A DNA stretch of 64,000 nucleotides from Tricholomella constricta (GCA_013368375.1 JAACJP010000012.1:868001-932000); one strand, 5' to 3'; shown: positions 26,157 to 37,588, numbered from the stretch's first letter. A program made the numbers and translations. Notes: generated by a model not told the origin, from the letters alone.

Positions 26157-29100
26157 ATGGACTTGGCGATTTCGAATGTCCCTTCTGAAGCGAACGAGCG
26201 AATGGTGACGCACGCTATCGCCTCATTCATATCCTCAAAAGAAAATCCAGTTCGCCCAATTTTTTCCCCACTAAGGGTCAGACTTAATCCTGCTGGTCAA
26301 GGAAAAGGATTCTTATCATTACCCACCTACAACGCGGGAAGAACCTTGTTATCTTGGGTTGTCTAGGGCGGTTCTCATCCCAATCTCAATGGCAACGACA
26401 TCTACATCTCCCAGATATCTAGCTCATCTCAGAAGCACAAACCTCTCGTAGCGCCCTATACACATACCCGGATGCCACGGGGCCAGATTTTTGATCACCA
26501 CCAGGCTAGGTTCTGCATTGACGATGTTCAATTCGGTGTTTTCTACTTGCCTCAATTTGTTGATCCCCCTCGCCCAAGGGTATTTTCAATAGAATGGGAG
26601 AAAAGATGTGTTGATATCGATACGGCCTGGCTGGAGCTCGAGGAAGACACGAAACTCATTCACATCAAGGCATGTCTAACTTTGTTATACTTACGGCGTC
26701 CCGCTAAGGTGAAAGTATAGATTGGGAACGATTTAACGAAGAACACAACCTCAAGCATTCTTGTCCCTTTCGAAAGTATTCGAAAGCTTGCTGTTGGCTA
26801 TGACGGCAGCCCATGTGCGTATAAGATCTTCACTTGAAGCGCGTTTCCATTGTGCAATTAAGTACTTACCGACTTCGCCAGATCTATGTTTTGACAACGT
26901 GAATGCGCCTTTCTTGGCAGAGGGCGATTCATGCCCATCACGACCAAATAATTTCGACGGTAGAAGGTTCAAACGTCGAGTCACCAGCCTCCATCCCGGT
27001 CTCACAAGAGTGGCACCTTATGCCCACCGCATGCGCATCGTCCTCTACAAGGATCCACGAACTGATGTTATCGATAGGTTTTATGAGACACTCACCAAGG
27101 CGGGGTTTGACCGGGCGAAAATCATCAGATGCACGAGTCCTGCTGGGCAGATCGACGCTCACCGGGGAAACTTTTACTCGGATCGAAATCTACATCGGCT
27201 CCGGAATGAAAACAAAACTCTGCCGTGGTCCATTAACTTTCAGCTCGAATACCTGCTACACAATGGGTTGCTGAATGCCCCGGCTCTACTGGAAGTTGCA
27301 GCCTCGGTAAGGGAGTATAAAAATTCTAACGGAGCTGTTTATGCCTTGCGTAAACTCGCCGACATTCTTCGTTCTGGAACGGTTCTGCGCAAAGAACCGA
27401 TAAAGCTTCTCGATGGTTTATACTCCGAATTTCAATTCACGGATGTAGAACTTGTTGGCACCTTTGATTGCATTATGTCACCTTCACCCCGACACGCATG
27501 TTGCTTGGAGGCCCATATCCCGCGACGTCCAATCGTATTATTCGTCAATATGTCGGTTACGAGCACTGCTTTATCCGAGTGGATTTCCGTGACGAAGATC
27601 TTCTTCCGTATCGTGAGACACAAGGAGTCGACGTGAGCGGTCTCATCCGAGAGCGAGTTGGCAGTATCCTGAAGCATGGGTTCTACATCGCTGGCAGACA
27701 TCATGAATTCCTAGGTTACTCAATGTCGGGATTCCGAAATCAAGGAGTCTGGTTCGTGGCTCCGTTCCAACACGCGACGTTTGGTTGCGTCACCTCCGAG
27801 ACGATCAGACGCTCCGTTGGCGAATTTAAAGGTACGCAACTCTTTAAATCACCCTCTTTATACGCTGCACGTTTGGCGCAAGCATTTACAGCGACCGTTC
27901 CCTCCGTTCGTCTTCAACGATGGGAATGGGAAGAAGTGGAGGATCTGGGATCGAAACCCCATCAGTTTACCGACGGTGCCGGGACGATTGCAAGGTCTTT
28001 AGGGAGGATAATATGGGCCGCTTTGCGTTCTAACAGTGGGTATCAAGATAATTATTCTCTTGAACCTCTTACGGTGAGCATTACGATTTCCTGAAATTAT
28101 AGCCCACTCAATGATGCTCTGAAGTATCAAATCCGATTTCGGGGGTATAAAGGTATTGTTACTGTAGATGAACATTTCGACACCACCAGCGGAATTCTCA
28201 TGCGTCTGCGTCCCTCCATGAAGAAGTTTGAGACTACGACGGATATAGCTGAAATAGAGATTGTCAAAGTCTTCAACAGGCCTTTAACTTGCTTCCTGAA
28301 TAAGTACATATTGAACTCTCAAATTCGCTGCGTAGGCTAACATATGTACACACTAGGCCAGTCGTCATGGTTTTGGAGAAGCTCGGCGTGAAGGCGGATG
28401 TTTTTCTCGAGCTACAAGATAGGGCTGTCGCTGATATCCATGTTACGGGGGTCCATGGCTTCAATTTTCGTCAATGTCGAATGCTGGATGACTATGGGCT
28501 TGGCGAACATTTCAGACTCTCGTATATTTTCAAGAACATCGCAACGTTTGCACGAGAATCGTCAACTATTGTGGATGACTTTCTTCTTAGCCCGTTTTTG
28601 CGTCAAGTTCAGCGGGTTGTCAAGTCTGATATTCTGCGAGATATCAAGTATCGTGCACGAGTGGCAATACCAGGAAGCTATCTTTTGGTGGGCGTTCCTG
28701 ACGAAGGCCCAGCATACCAGCATGCTGGGCGTACCGATGTCTATATCCTACCGGAGAAGCATATATATGGTGAGGTCCATCATCCATCCTGTGACTATCT
28801 CCCTTCACGGTCTTGCAGTTTGCATCCAAAACCCGGGCGATCTTGAACCAACTTGGCTCAGTGGGTCTTGCTCGATTTCAAGAAGCCCTGTGGTTTATCC
28901 TGGAGATGGTATCGCTAAGGCTTTTCTAATCCTTCATTTGCTTGACCCTTCCTATAGTACAATGTGTATATGCCATTGGAAGGCCGCCGTCAAATACGTT
29001 TTGTGCTTTCTCACACTTGAAGAATGTCGTGGTCCTTCCTTCTGTCGGTGCGTCTGCTACGCGCCTGATTTTAATTAGAACGTTATTTACGAACTCTCAC

Positions 29101-30383
29101 AAGGACGGTCTCTCGCGTCATGTCTTGGTGGAGGAGACGTCGACGGGTGCGTGCGTGTCACCATACCTCTCACATATTCAACCAACTATCGAGAGCTACC
29201 GCAGGGATATGTTTTCGGTCATCTTTTATCCACAGTTACTTCCTTCCTTAACAGTCGACCCCAACGAATATCGTGACAGTGAGACAATGGAACTCGGTAG
29301 AGATACTGAGGTGCAGGACATCTGTGACTTCATTGTGAATTTCATGATCACGGACGTTCTGGTGCAGAGCCCTTCTGTCAGTTTCGCGTGCATCTTCGCT
29401 GATTTTTTGTTCAGGGACTTTTGTCTGAGAGGCTTCTCGATATTTTAGGTGTGTTATGGTTTGAAATGTTTTGTTACTTGGACCTTATTCGCCATGCGCC
29501 ACAGACCTACACAACGTAAAAGCGTTCTGCTCACTACAGAGGTTCTATTTCTCATCTTTTCTTCTCAGTCAGGCACGGGCGACGAAACCTGGCACTCGCT
29601 CGCGCGTATGTGTGCCCAGGTTCGTCGTTCAAACTCCTGATTTCAACTGCTGTAACCAGGCTGACGGATGAATGCTTGCAGGCAGCGGATTATCCCAAAC
29701 GAGGCGTACCGGTCGACATGGACCACGACCGGCTCCCCCACACCCTAATCCCGCGTAAACCAGACTGGCGAGCGGCAGGTCATTCACCTGGTTCGAAAGG
29801 CTTCTACACCTCCGCCTCCGCCCTAGGGCTCATGTATCGCGCAATCAACCTCGATGATACGCCGTCAATCAACTTGAGCGATCGTCAGCTTGACTGGAGT
29901 AATTTGATTCCCCTTCTCCGATCTCGTATGGAAGAGTATGTATTTCTATCCGACGGGGATTCCGCCCAGGCCGAGCTGGAGAAACTGTTCCGGAGATTTG
30001 TCCACGAGTTGAGCTGCATCCGCTCCTCGTATTCCATGTCGAGGTCGACTGGGGAGCAGCTATGCGAAACCGAGATTGTCGTTGGGACAATCTTGTCGAG
30101 AACGTCGTCGAAGCGGTGGAGGATGGATCATATTAAGCGGATGAAGGTTCACACAGCGACACTTGTGGCAGAAGTCCGAAAGGCTTTACACGTCCCGGTT
30201 GATTTAGAAAATGCAGCTCGCCAGGAATTGGTCGACGGGCTTCAGAGTGGCTGGGAGGCTTGTAACTTCAGTGCACAGAGGGGAGAACAGGATGGGGCGA
30301 GCAGCTTCGGCCTGATCGCACTGGGAGTGATATTCGACTGTCACAATATGTTAACAGGTATCACAGCACGTTGTAGATATTGA
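26157..30383 (+). CDS. RNA-dependent RNA polymerase of the QDE-1/RDR family
   Basis: Makes double-stranded RNA from aberrant transcripts for RNA interference (quelling). The ATG at 26157 opens an RRM-like N-part (LAISNVPSEANERMVTHAIA, LPTYNAGRTLL). Later landmarks are RRVTSLHPGLTRVAPYAHR, TFTPTRMLLGGPYP, FIRVDFRDEDLLPY, GFYIAGRHHEFLGYSMSG, LRPSMKKFET, YRARVAIPGSYLLVGV, ISRSPVVYPGD, and SLASCLGGGDVDG+D. The catalytic DxDGD motif is assembled across the intron at 29147-29204 (codon GG|G). The C-terminal part has ADYPKRGVPVDM and LIPRKPDW. One intron (about 26670-26720) appears to use a GC donor. Two frame problems: an in-frame TAG at 26364-26366 with open frame on both sides, and a one-base frame break near 27460 just before the TFTPTRM block. 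Otherwise the frame is well kept, so the gene is either newly damaged or slightly misread. Confidence 0.85.
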
Positions 30384-30523
30384 TGTGAAGTAGCTCCTTG
30401 GTCCAGTGAGAGTGGTATTATGGGAGTAGAATGGTATATTATATAGATCTCGTTTCTAGAGCAGTGCGAGGTCCACTTGTCCAAATGCAAGGTATGTCAT
30501 GAAGGATACATAGCGAATATAAC

Positions 30524-32722
30524 TTATAACAATGTGCCCAGCATGGCGCCGACGATCAGGGCAGTGCCGACGGTGAGTCGTGCTATGTGCAGGTCATCCA
30601 TCAGCCTCCAGGCCGACGATGCCGGCGATTTGCCCGTGTTCGTCACGTTCGTTGGGGCAACATAGGGTGTGTTATCCAGATCGGTGGTCTGCTTGAAATC
30701 CTCGGTATATTTTGTTCCGTCCTCAGCGATGTTGTGTATATCGACCGTCAGCTGGAACCCGGTATCTGCAATGATTCCAGAGTAGAAAGAGTATCCTTGG
30801 GTAGGTGTCAGAGAAGTGTTCAGCTGGAGATCAATAGTGGTGTTGAGAGGAAAGGGGAATCCAGATATGGCAACATCAAGAACATCCATGTAAACACGCG
30901 AGGGGTTGCTTCCATCGCGGACCTGTGCGTTGTTGATGATGTCAGACGAATCAGATAACAAGAATTGACAAACAACAGAAACCCACCGCAGCGACGAGAG
31001 TGTATTGTTTCACCAGCCCTGTAATCGGAGAACCACCCCCGCGCCTCTCAAGGGTCGAGTTATGAACCAAGGCGGTCCTGCTGAGTGTCGGGACGAATAA
31101 GATTTGATCCTGCTCCACGAAATACCCATCCCCGCTATTCTTATAGGATGTAGCGCCCTTGCCGTCGTTCTCGTCAACCTCGAACCAGAACTTTGAGATC
31201 GACGCAGAAGCATCAACGGGTATGACGAAATTGTAGTTAATAAAAGAGTATCCCTGACTCTGGGTTACCGGCGAGAGGTTTGGATCCTCTTCGAAAGTGG
31301 ACGCAGGCATGGAGGTTCGGGTGTTACCCTTGCAATCTTTGTTGTTTCCGTGTCGGTCACACCAGAGGATCTTGACAGTGCGTTGCTTGTTAACAGGGGT
31401 GTTGAGTGCTTGTAGTAGCTGGAGGGCAGAATGTATTAGCCATCAATGAGAAAAGATATTCAAGACGGTATACCCGAAAGGCGGCCTTGAAGACAAACTT
31501 TTCCCGCTCAAAAGTCAGTTGAACATCGTGGACTTTGGCAGGCAAAAGAGTGATCTCGTTTGTCAAAACAACTCCATGTGGCACGACATTGATCATTCGC
31601 TCCAGCATATTTTGGCAGGTAGACGTGAACGATTCTGCAGATGACATGCTATAAGGCAAGTGTCAACAAATCCCAAATCCCATCATTAGCCAACGATGGT
31701 GTAAAAATGTTTACCTGCGCATGGTGTCGTTAGAGTCGGCAGAAAATATCCGCAAATCAGAGACCATTGTCTTATTGGAGTCGACTACCAAGGGGTTTTG
31801 AGTTGTCCCGTCAAGGTATTGGGTCACCCTATAAATTGATGAAAAAGCCTAGACGGGAAGATATCTAATGAGGTCTTACACGACGTTGTCAAATTCTGTC
31901 GTTGTATCGAAATTGACGATCTTGGGTGTTAAAGGATCGGGGCCAGGGGGCACAAGGGCGGGGAAAAAAGTACTACGGACACCGCCCATCGTGTGACCAC
32001 AGGCGACAAGCTGAATCATTTCTGAAGTCGTGAAGCCTTGTCGAGTGAACATGTCCTTGTGCGTCTGCAAATCTTGCTGCGGCTCAGGGACGCCACTTGG
32101 ACCTGCTTTCCAAGCGTCGACACGGCCCCCACGGAAAGGAATGATGGGTCCTCCACAGGTAGAGACTCCGAATATCGCCCCAATTGCTATCACATCCGCC
32201 CCTGAAAGAAAGTGGTATCAAGTGCTGCACGCACGTAAACTGACGGCGGACAGACTGGAGACATATTTGTTGGGGTACACCTCAAAGTCAGAAAGTGTGC
32301 TAGTAAAACCAGCACCAAAGTTCTTTGGCACGACTATTAGGCGATGTTGACAACGTTTGACAGATACACTCACTTCCTCTCGGGAAAGTTCGTACACAAT
32401 AGAGCCATCAAGACCTCCGCTCCCATCAGTAACATCATGTGTAGACATGTCATGGAAAGCCTGGGGAAAGGGTTGAGTGAGTGCAACGAGCATGAGACAG
32501 CGTTTCACATACAAAACGAAGCCACTCTGCGGCTATGGAGGCATTGGTGTCTGGCCTGGGTCTACACGGATGTACAATAGAAGACAAGCTGGAACCATCT
32601 GATCTACGACCTTCATAGAGCAGTGCTTCCAGGTGATCGTACCGGGGTGATGGCCAGCGGTAGTCGTCCGCTAGGCATGCAGCAGCCAGACCGAGGAGTA
32701 GGATGAAATGAGAGTGAAGCAT
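30524..32722 (-). CDS. secreted, probably GPI-anchored haem peroxidase
   Basis: From 32722 the minus strand gives MLHSHFILLLGLAAACLADD, a signal peptide. The peroxidase fold follows: EWLRFAFHDMSTHDVTDG with distal Arg and His (split by an intron), GGLDGSIVYEL, FGAGFTSTLSDFEVYPNKYV, GADVIAIGAIFG joined to CGGPIIPFRGGRVDA, then proximal-site LVACGHTMGGVRS. Downstream is a long extra region of about 350 residues in beta-rich sequence with many NxT/NxS sites (SFINYNFVIPVDASASISKF, GYSFYSGIIADTGF), ending in NVTNTGKSPASSAW, then LTVGTALIVGAMLGTLL, a GPI-type hydrophobic tail. The fold is the plant/fungal peroxidase superfamily (ascorbate peroxidase/class II-like), but the long C-terminal domain and membrane tail distinguish it from lignin or manganese peroxidases. 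The substrate is unknown. About eight introns are implied. The gene is in normal order with good frame. Confidence 0.82.
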
Positions 32723-33051
32723 TGCGAGCTGTGAGTCGTCAATGCGTTAATTAAGCCTGATGTGGAGGTTTTAAGGAAAAGGTGAAGAAGATTGTTACTG
32801 CGAGCAAGGAGTGGACCGGAAATTATTGGCCGCTACTGGGAAGGTGGCCAAGCTCCTTGCCAAGCTCGAAACCGACCGCGACTCGGATCAGGTTACAAGC
32901 GTCACGTGACCAAGTAAAAAATAATGTTCTAAACTTTTGAGGCTGGATCTCGCTGGATGTCGTTCCCAAATGCACGTTAATAATGTTGTTGCTCGAGAGC
33001 AATAGTTCTATTCTCTCAAGGGGGATAATACACGACCAAAATCCCGAACTT

Positions 33052-33593
33052 CTAGTACGTCAGCTTCTCGATCGCATTCTTAATGGTCGTAATTTGGCTG
33101 GAGAGCTCCTTTGATTCACCGGTGGTGACACTGGCAGAGATGACAGGCCTGGATACATTGCAGGCGCGCCCAAGGGCGGCTTTAGAGGGAACGAAGATGT
33201 ATGGCACGTTCTGAAACCGATATCGTGTTAGGAAAGTCCAAGAGCGACAACTACATCACACACCTTCTCCTCGCACAACAGGGGAAGATGGAGCAAGATC
33301 TCAATGGGTTCTGTGTCTGCAGTCAAGACGATGAATTCGGCGATACCACGGTTAAGCGTTTTGGTTGCTGTGGCGCCAAAGTTGAGGCATGGAGAGCGAA
33401 CAAATCGGGGGCCACATACCTTCGTTAGCCCCCTTTTTCAACTGCTTATACTGACCAGCCTGCTGGACGAGCTCAAGAATCTGAGGAGCACAGCTGTTCA
33501 GAAGAAGCTCCAGTGTACAAGAATGGCGTTGCGCACCGAGTTCGTAAGTTCAGCATTGGCAAGGGGCCAGGCTTTCGATTTAGCATCGGCCAT
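33052..33593 (-). CDS. SNU13: Snu13 (15.5K), L7Ae-family kink-turn RNA-binding protein
   Basis: Binds kink-turns in U4 snRNA and box C/D snoRNAs, nucleating tri-snRNP and snoRNP assembly in the nucleus. The start at 33591-33593 gives [19 protein letters not shown]. An intron joins to [20 protein letters not shown], then an intron, [40 protein letters not shown], an intron, then [20 protein letters not shown]. The end is [10 protein letters not shown] with the stop at 33052-33054. The [13 protein letters not shown] motif is the RNA-binding signature, and the combination with ACNVSRPVI is typical of Snu13 rather than Nhp2 or ribosomal L7Ae. The length (about 127 residues) fits. It is divergent from the truncated gene on its right, and a CACGTG site lies to its left at 32904-32909. 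Confidence 0.93.
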
Positions 33594-33780
33594 TGTCGTG
33601 TATTTTATTGAGTGGGTAGAACTTGTTGACCTCACGTCGGGTTGATCCTTGGTCGAAGAATGTTGTGAAGGAAAGAGACCTGTAGATGAAAAAAATGTTT
33701 GCCGATCGAAGCTAGCTTACGTAAGGGAATGCGGCTTTCTGGACCGCCTGCTTCGTGGGGAAACGCACCCTCTACTCCCT

Positions 33781-34019
33781 ATGACCGCCTCCAGTGCCTC
33801 GACGTTGTATTTTGCCTATGGCAGCAATCTTTGGCATGATCAGATGAGGCGCAGGTGTCCTGAGAGCGTATATATTGGCACTGCGCTCCTATCAAAGTGG
33901 TCGGTTTCGTACAAACAGCTTGCTGATCCATCGGTAACGCCCGCTTGGTACTAGGAAATACTTCATCAATACTCGTGAATACGCCATTCCGAGGATGACA
34001 TCGGGCGGAAAACATCGCC
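33781..34019 (+). pseudogene. partial gamma-glutamylcyclotransferase-like gene
   Basis: The ATG at 33781 opens MTASSASTLYFAYGSNLW, where YFAYGSN is the hallmark substrate-binding loop of the gamma-glutamylcyclotransferase (GGCT/AIG2) fold. RRRCPESVYIGTALLSK follows, also family-like. An intron ending at about 33954 leads to YFINTREYAIPR, resembling the INERGYANV block, but the frame stops at about 34021 and the remaining two thirds of the domain (catalytic Glu region, C-terminal half) cannot be found in frame downstream. Stretches at 34100-34360 are open in several frames but show no family match. Either the gene is truncated and decayed, or it is diverged with introns I failed to place. Confidence 0.5.
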
Positions 34020-34021
34020 CT

Positions 34022-34673
34022 TGACTTACAGTCTCAGAAACATTGGTCAAGGACTCAAGGTATGACCACCTCTCGGGATCTGCCTGTAGTGCCGGATCTT
34101 CATCTAACTTTTAGATTTTCCAGCTCGGGAGCTGGAATATCGCCAAATCCCGAACTGAGTGAGATATGGCCGAAGCACGATTCGCGAACAAAGATCTTCA
34201 TCCCCATATCCGACATCATATCTACTTTGGAAGCGCACAGGACGTCGTATGAGCCTCATAACGCACGTCTGTGGAAAGCCGTGCATATGTGTTTCCGACA
34301 TTCGTCGAAGTGGCGCAGCATGTCCGTCGACACAGAGCTTACAATGCTCGTTACTTGATGATCTTGATTGTGCAAAGCACCTGAATTACTTGTTTGTAAG
34401 TAGCTTACAGTCAAAACAAATGTGCCTTGCGTCACCACTTGAATCTCAGTTGGGAGAGCCTCCTTTGCAATCCTATGATCGGCGCACTTCAGTGGATCTC
34501 CTTACATATGTAAATATTCTGTCTTCCTGCTATTATCGACAGATGCTTATGACGTCTTTCAGCCCCTCCGATACGGATTTGAAGGGAGGAGGGTGAGGGG
34601 CGATGAAACGGTTTGCAGAAATTGAGTTTTGACCTGCTTGCCATAAAAGGCACAACTACTTCCGCAATAGTAA
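34022..34673. other. unassigned region before trypsin-fold gene
   Basis: Short open frames overlap in all frames here (for example 34062-34358 and 34159-34596, plus strand) but none shows a recognised motif. It may contain decayed remains of the cyclotransferase-like gene. Confidence 0.3.
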
Positions 34674-36753
34674 GTGGGCAGTTCCGCATATAATCACCTC
34701 CACGATATAAAAGGAACCTTCTGCCCCATCTCTTTCCCCGATTCCCCCACAGGACGACTCACAGTCGACTGTCCTGCCAAGCTTTTCTTTTCGCAAGTGC
34801 GTCCCTTAGGTATTTTCCTATTTGCTCATCAGTACTTACTTTTCCTCTCTTTTCAGTGGATTCCAACCCCCCCCGTCGATCTCAGTGACTCCTTTACTTC
34901 TTGCATAACCATCGCTGCTCAGCAGGTGGACGACCAGTCGTCCGTCTCTCCCACTTCTACCCTCGCCTCTCCCGCTTCGGGAAGCTCCAATAAGCTCGAA
35001 CTTGACAAGGATGCCCAGGACGTCGCCGTCCCTCAGTCCCGTCTTTCTGACTCCTACCCTGCAGCGTACACCGACTTCTACGGCTTGCCCAGCAACCCTC
35101 CCTGCGTCTTCAAAACCGGCGATGCCTGGACTGTGAGGCCGGGTCCCGAGCGCGTCACGCGAGAGGTTCGCCCCGTCGGCGACCACCCCATAGGAGACCG
35201 CTGGCTCGAGATTGGCCAGCTCATCTACGAGCACCTCGACTCCCACGACGTCAAGTGGTCGTCGATCGACCCTGTCCGTTTTGCCGAGGCTGGAGAAAGG
35301 ATCATAGTGCGCTCCATCTCTGGATCGGGGTGATCCCTGGCACTCTCGTCTTCGAGGCTGCCAAGGCGGCTGCCCAGGAGTGCAAAGTTATTTTGGCTCG
35401 AGAGGGGTTTCCAGATGTCGAGATCGCATTCCGCGAGTCCGTTGTGTTCAAGTCTGGTGGCCCAAAACTGCTCTCCTTCAATCCCTCTCACGACCCCGTC
35501 CCCGAGTTTCGTCGCCCCTTCAGTCCCACGCTCGGCATCCAGATCGCTCCGCTCACGACACCACACTACGAGGGCACGGGTGCCGTCTACCTCCGCGAGA
35601 GCAGCCAAAGCGAAAACGTCTTCCTTCTCACCGCCCGCCACGTCGCTTGCCCGCCTCCCGTATACCGTAGTAACAAGCTTGTCTCGCACAAGCACAGCAG
35701 CCAGCCTCGTCAAGAAATTGTCATCCTTGGCACCGATGCTTACACCGACGCCAAACATCGCATGACAAAAGCCATCGCTCTCGAGAATTCCTCCATCGCT
35801 ATATGGGCCAGCGAAATTGAGAAATCAGAATCAGATGTGATCATTGAGGGCGAGGCGCTCACGGAGGCAGAAACGCACAAGGAGTACGAGGGCCATCTCC
35901 ACTTGCGCGGGGAGTACGAGAGCCTGATGGAGACGGCAAGGAAAAAGACTGAGGACATAACAAAAGTCTATGAGGAGGTCGCGAAGTTTTGGTCGACGTT
36001 GGAGAAGCGCGTGATTGGCTATGTGGTCCACGCCCCTCCCATTGCCGTTAACGATGGCCCCGGACAATTCACCCGCGACTGGGCTTTGATAAAGCTTTAC
36101 CGCGACAAGATTGACTGGAACACTTTCCCTGGCAACAAAGTCTATCTGGGTACGATTCCATCTTGCAACTGTCCCCGGTTTGGTATATCTCTTCTTTACA
36201 TCCAGGCGGCAAATTTACGTCAACCGAATATAATAACAAGATGCACCCTCATCCTGAGAGCCGGTCCGACTTCAAGTACCCCCCCGGCGGGCTCCTTCAA
36301 ATTAAAGGTGTTGTAAAAGACGACGAGATCCGAAAGCCACAGCAGCTCGATGACAACGGCGAAAAATGTCTCTTTGTCATCAAGAACGGGAAGACAGACA
36401 CCACTCTCGGTCGCCTTACGGGAATGTTTTCATTCCTCCGCAGTTACCCCGAGTACTTCAAGGACATGCCGTCGATCGAGATCGCCGTCCATCCTCTTAT
36501 CAAACCTAAGGGCGGCGCCTCTTCTTCCGGCGACTCTGGCACCATCGACGGCGCCTTTTCTGCTTCTGGCGACTCTGGCGCCATAGTGGGGGACTCGAAG
36601 GGCCGCGCCGTCGGGATGATCACCGGTGGTACCGGCGCGACCTCGCGGACCGACATCACGTATCTCACCCCATACTGGTGGATCGAGGAGGAGATCAAGA
36701 AGGTATACCCAAAAAGCTACCTTTTTGAAATTGTCGACAAGAATCGTCGCTGA
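34674..36753 (+). CDS. trypsin-fold (chymotrypsin-like) protein, unknown function, with frame break
   Basis: A basidiomycete hypothetical-protein type. The conserved N-part reads YTDFYGLPSNPPCVFKTGD, DRWLEIGQLIYEHLDSHDV, and WIGVIPGTLVFEAAKAAAQE. A serine-peptidase core follows: catalytic-His-like VFLLTARHVACPPP (about 35623), Asp-like TRDWALIKLY (about 36072) and nucleophile-like SASGDSGAIVGDSKGRAVG (about 36561), matching the His-Asp-Ser order of the chymotrypsin fold. A helical charged insert (EYESLMETARKKTEDITKVY) lies between His and Asp. The last exon begins after an intron at about 36150-36204. The reading frame shifts by one base at the AAA run 35296-35298, between FAEAGE and KDHSALHLWIGV. 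The 5' start is unsure: the first ATG (34674) lies before a TATA-like box, and an intron with acceptor near 34856 is likely. The target and role are unknown; proteolysis is inference. Confidence 0.6.
34704..34711 (+). promoter_or_regulatory. TATA-box-like element of the trypsin-fold gene
   Basis: The sequence GATATAAAAGG lies about 190-200 bp before the first conserved coding block of the downstream gene, followed by pyrimidine-rich sequence (about 34718-34745) of the type common around fungal transcription starts. Its presence argues that the ATG at 34674, upstream of it, is not the true start. Confidence 0.4.
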
Positions 36754-36920
36754 TCGAATTTCTGCGTCCATGAGCGCCACACTCGACGACGGGACGAGAT
36801 AGTGCAGCGGCGACGACAGTAAGACAGGTGATAGAAATACATTATAATTACAATATACAAGGGATCGCGGCTGTCGCCGTCGTCATTGGGAAAGGAAAGA
36901 AAAGTGAAGACGTTGAAGTA

Positions 36921-37565
36921 TTATAAAAGTAATTGCTTGTATACAATGTTCGTAGTAGTAGATACATCATTATTTGCAGGAAACAGGATGCATGAGTCTG
37001 ACCTCTTCCGAACTCTTGACAGTGCTGTATAAAGTTGACCGTGGGCGAAGACATCGGTACGGAGGTCTATAACAGTTCTATCCAATGTGAGTCCACAACA
37101 ACCATTGAAAGTCATTGCATAAGAAAGGCGAAGTGGGAACTGCAGTCGACAGATGGTCCAATTTGTGTGTTTAGGAGAAAATTCGAATCGGATGCAAGGA
37201 ATGCATTGTGTTTCTCCAAGTATACCTGTGCGGTTATTGATAACTCGGATGGTGATGTAACGGTGGTGAAGGTCTTCGATGATGAGGCGAGCATTCTTCA
37301 CGAGGCCCTTGCGAATAGACATGTTGCGCATCAATGTACAGATTGCGCCCACCTTCAGCTGCAGATGCTGAGCAAGGATTCCATTTTGGTTGACCATTGG
37401 AAGATAATCGGGTGTCATGTGTTGGTCGTTTACAGTGGTGTCTCCAGTTTCTCTGACAACGTCGGCGCTGAAATAAGACACTGTGCAAGAAAAAATTAGA
37501 TCCTTTGAAAGATAAGTAATAGAACACCACACCTGTTAGGGCAACCTTACAGTGGAGCGCTATCA
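36921..37565 (-). pseudogene. 3' fragment of a Pif1-like DNA helicase
   Basis: The minus strand reads LKVGAICTLMRNMSIRKGLV and KNARLIIEDL, then QFPLRLSYAMTFNGCCGLTL and DLRTDVFAHGQLYTALSRV, ending with CILFPANNDV. This is the C-terminal third of the SF1B Pif1/RecD2-type helicases that are abundant in agarics, both as genes and as Helitron helicases. The Gln of the usual NGxQGLTLD motif is replaced by Cys (NGCCGLTL). An intron-like break lies at about 37484-37534. The upstream part (Walker A and the rest) is missing; homology ends around 37565, immediately next to a 21-bp repeat and the transposon nest. It is therefore a broken fragment. Confidence 0.75.
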
Positions 37566-37567
37566 CA

Positions 37568-37588
37568 CTGACAAGGGGGAATCCGAAG
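37568..37588. repeat. 21-bp direct repeat, left copy
   Basis: The 21-bp sequence starting CTGACAAGGGGGAATCC occurs here and again at 54867-54887, directly outside the right LTR of the copia element. The right copy contains the CTGAC target duplication. The pre-insertion locus would have had the two copies about 68 bp apart (start to start), so the repeat predates the copia insertion. Confidence 0.7.

Noticed and set aside
27832..27890. Intron in the RdRP at GTACGCAAC
   Set aside because: Reading through gives KSPSLYAARLAQAFTATV, which fits the family; splicing would remove conserved residues.
33052..33593. Nhp2 or ribosomal protein L7Ae/eL8
   Set aside because: Length and the AELTNS start with the ACNVSRPVI block fit Snu13 better.
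34674..34860. ATG at 34674 as true start of the trypsin-fold protein
   Set aside because: A TATA-like box lies downstream of it, and the translation before about 34860 has no conserved character and a likely intron.
36921..37565. Functional Pif1 helicase gene
   Set aside because: Only the C-terminal third is present, with no Walker A/B region, and homology stops at the edge of the transposon nest.
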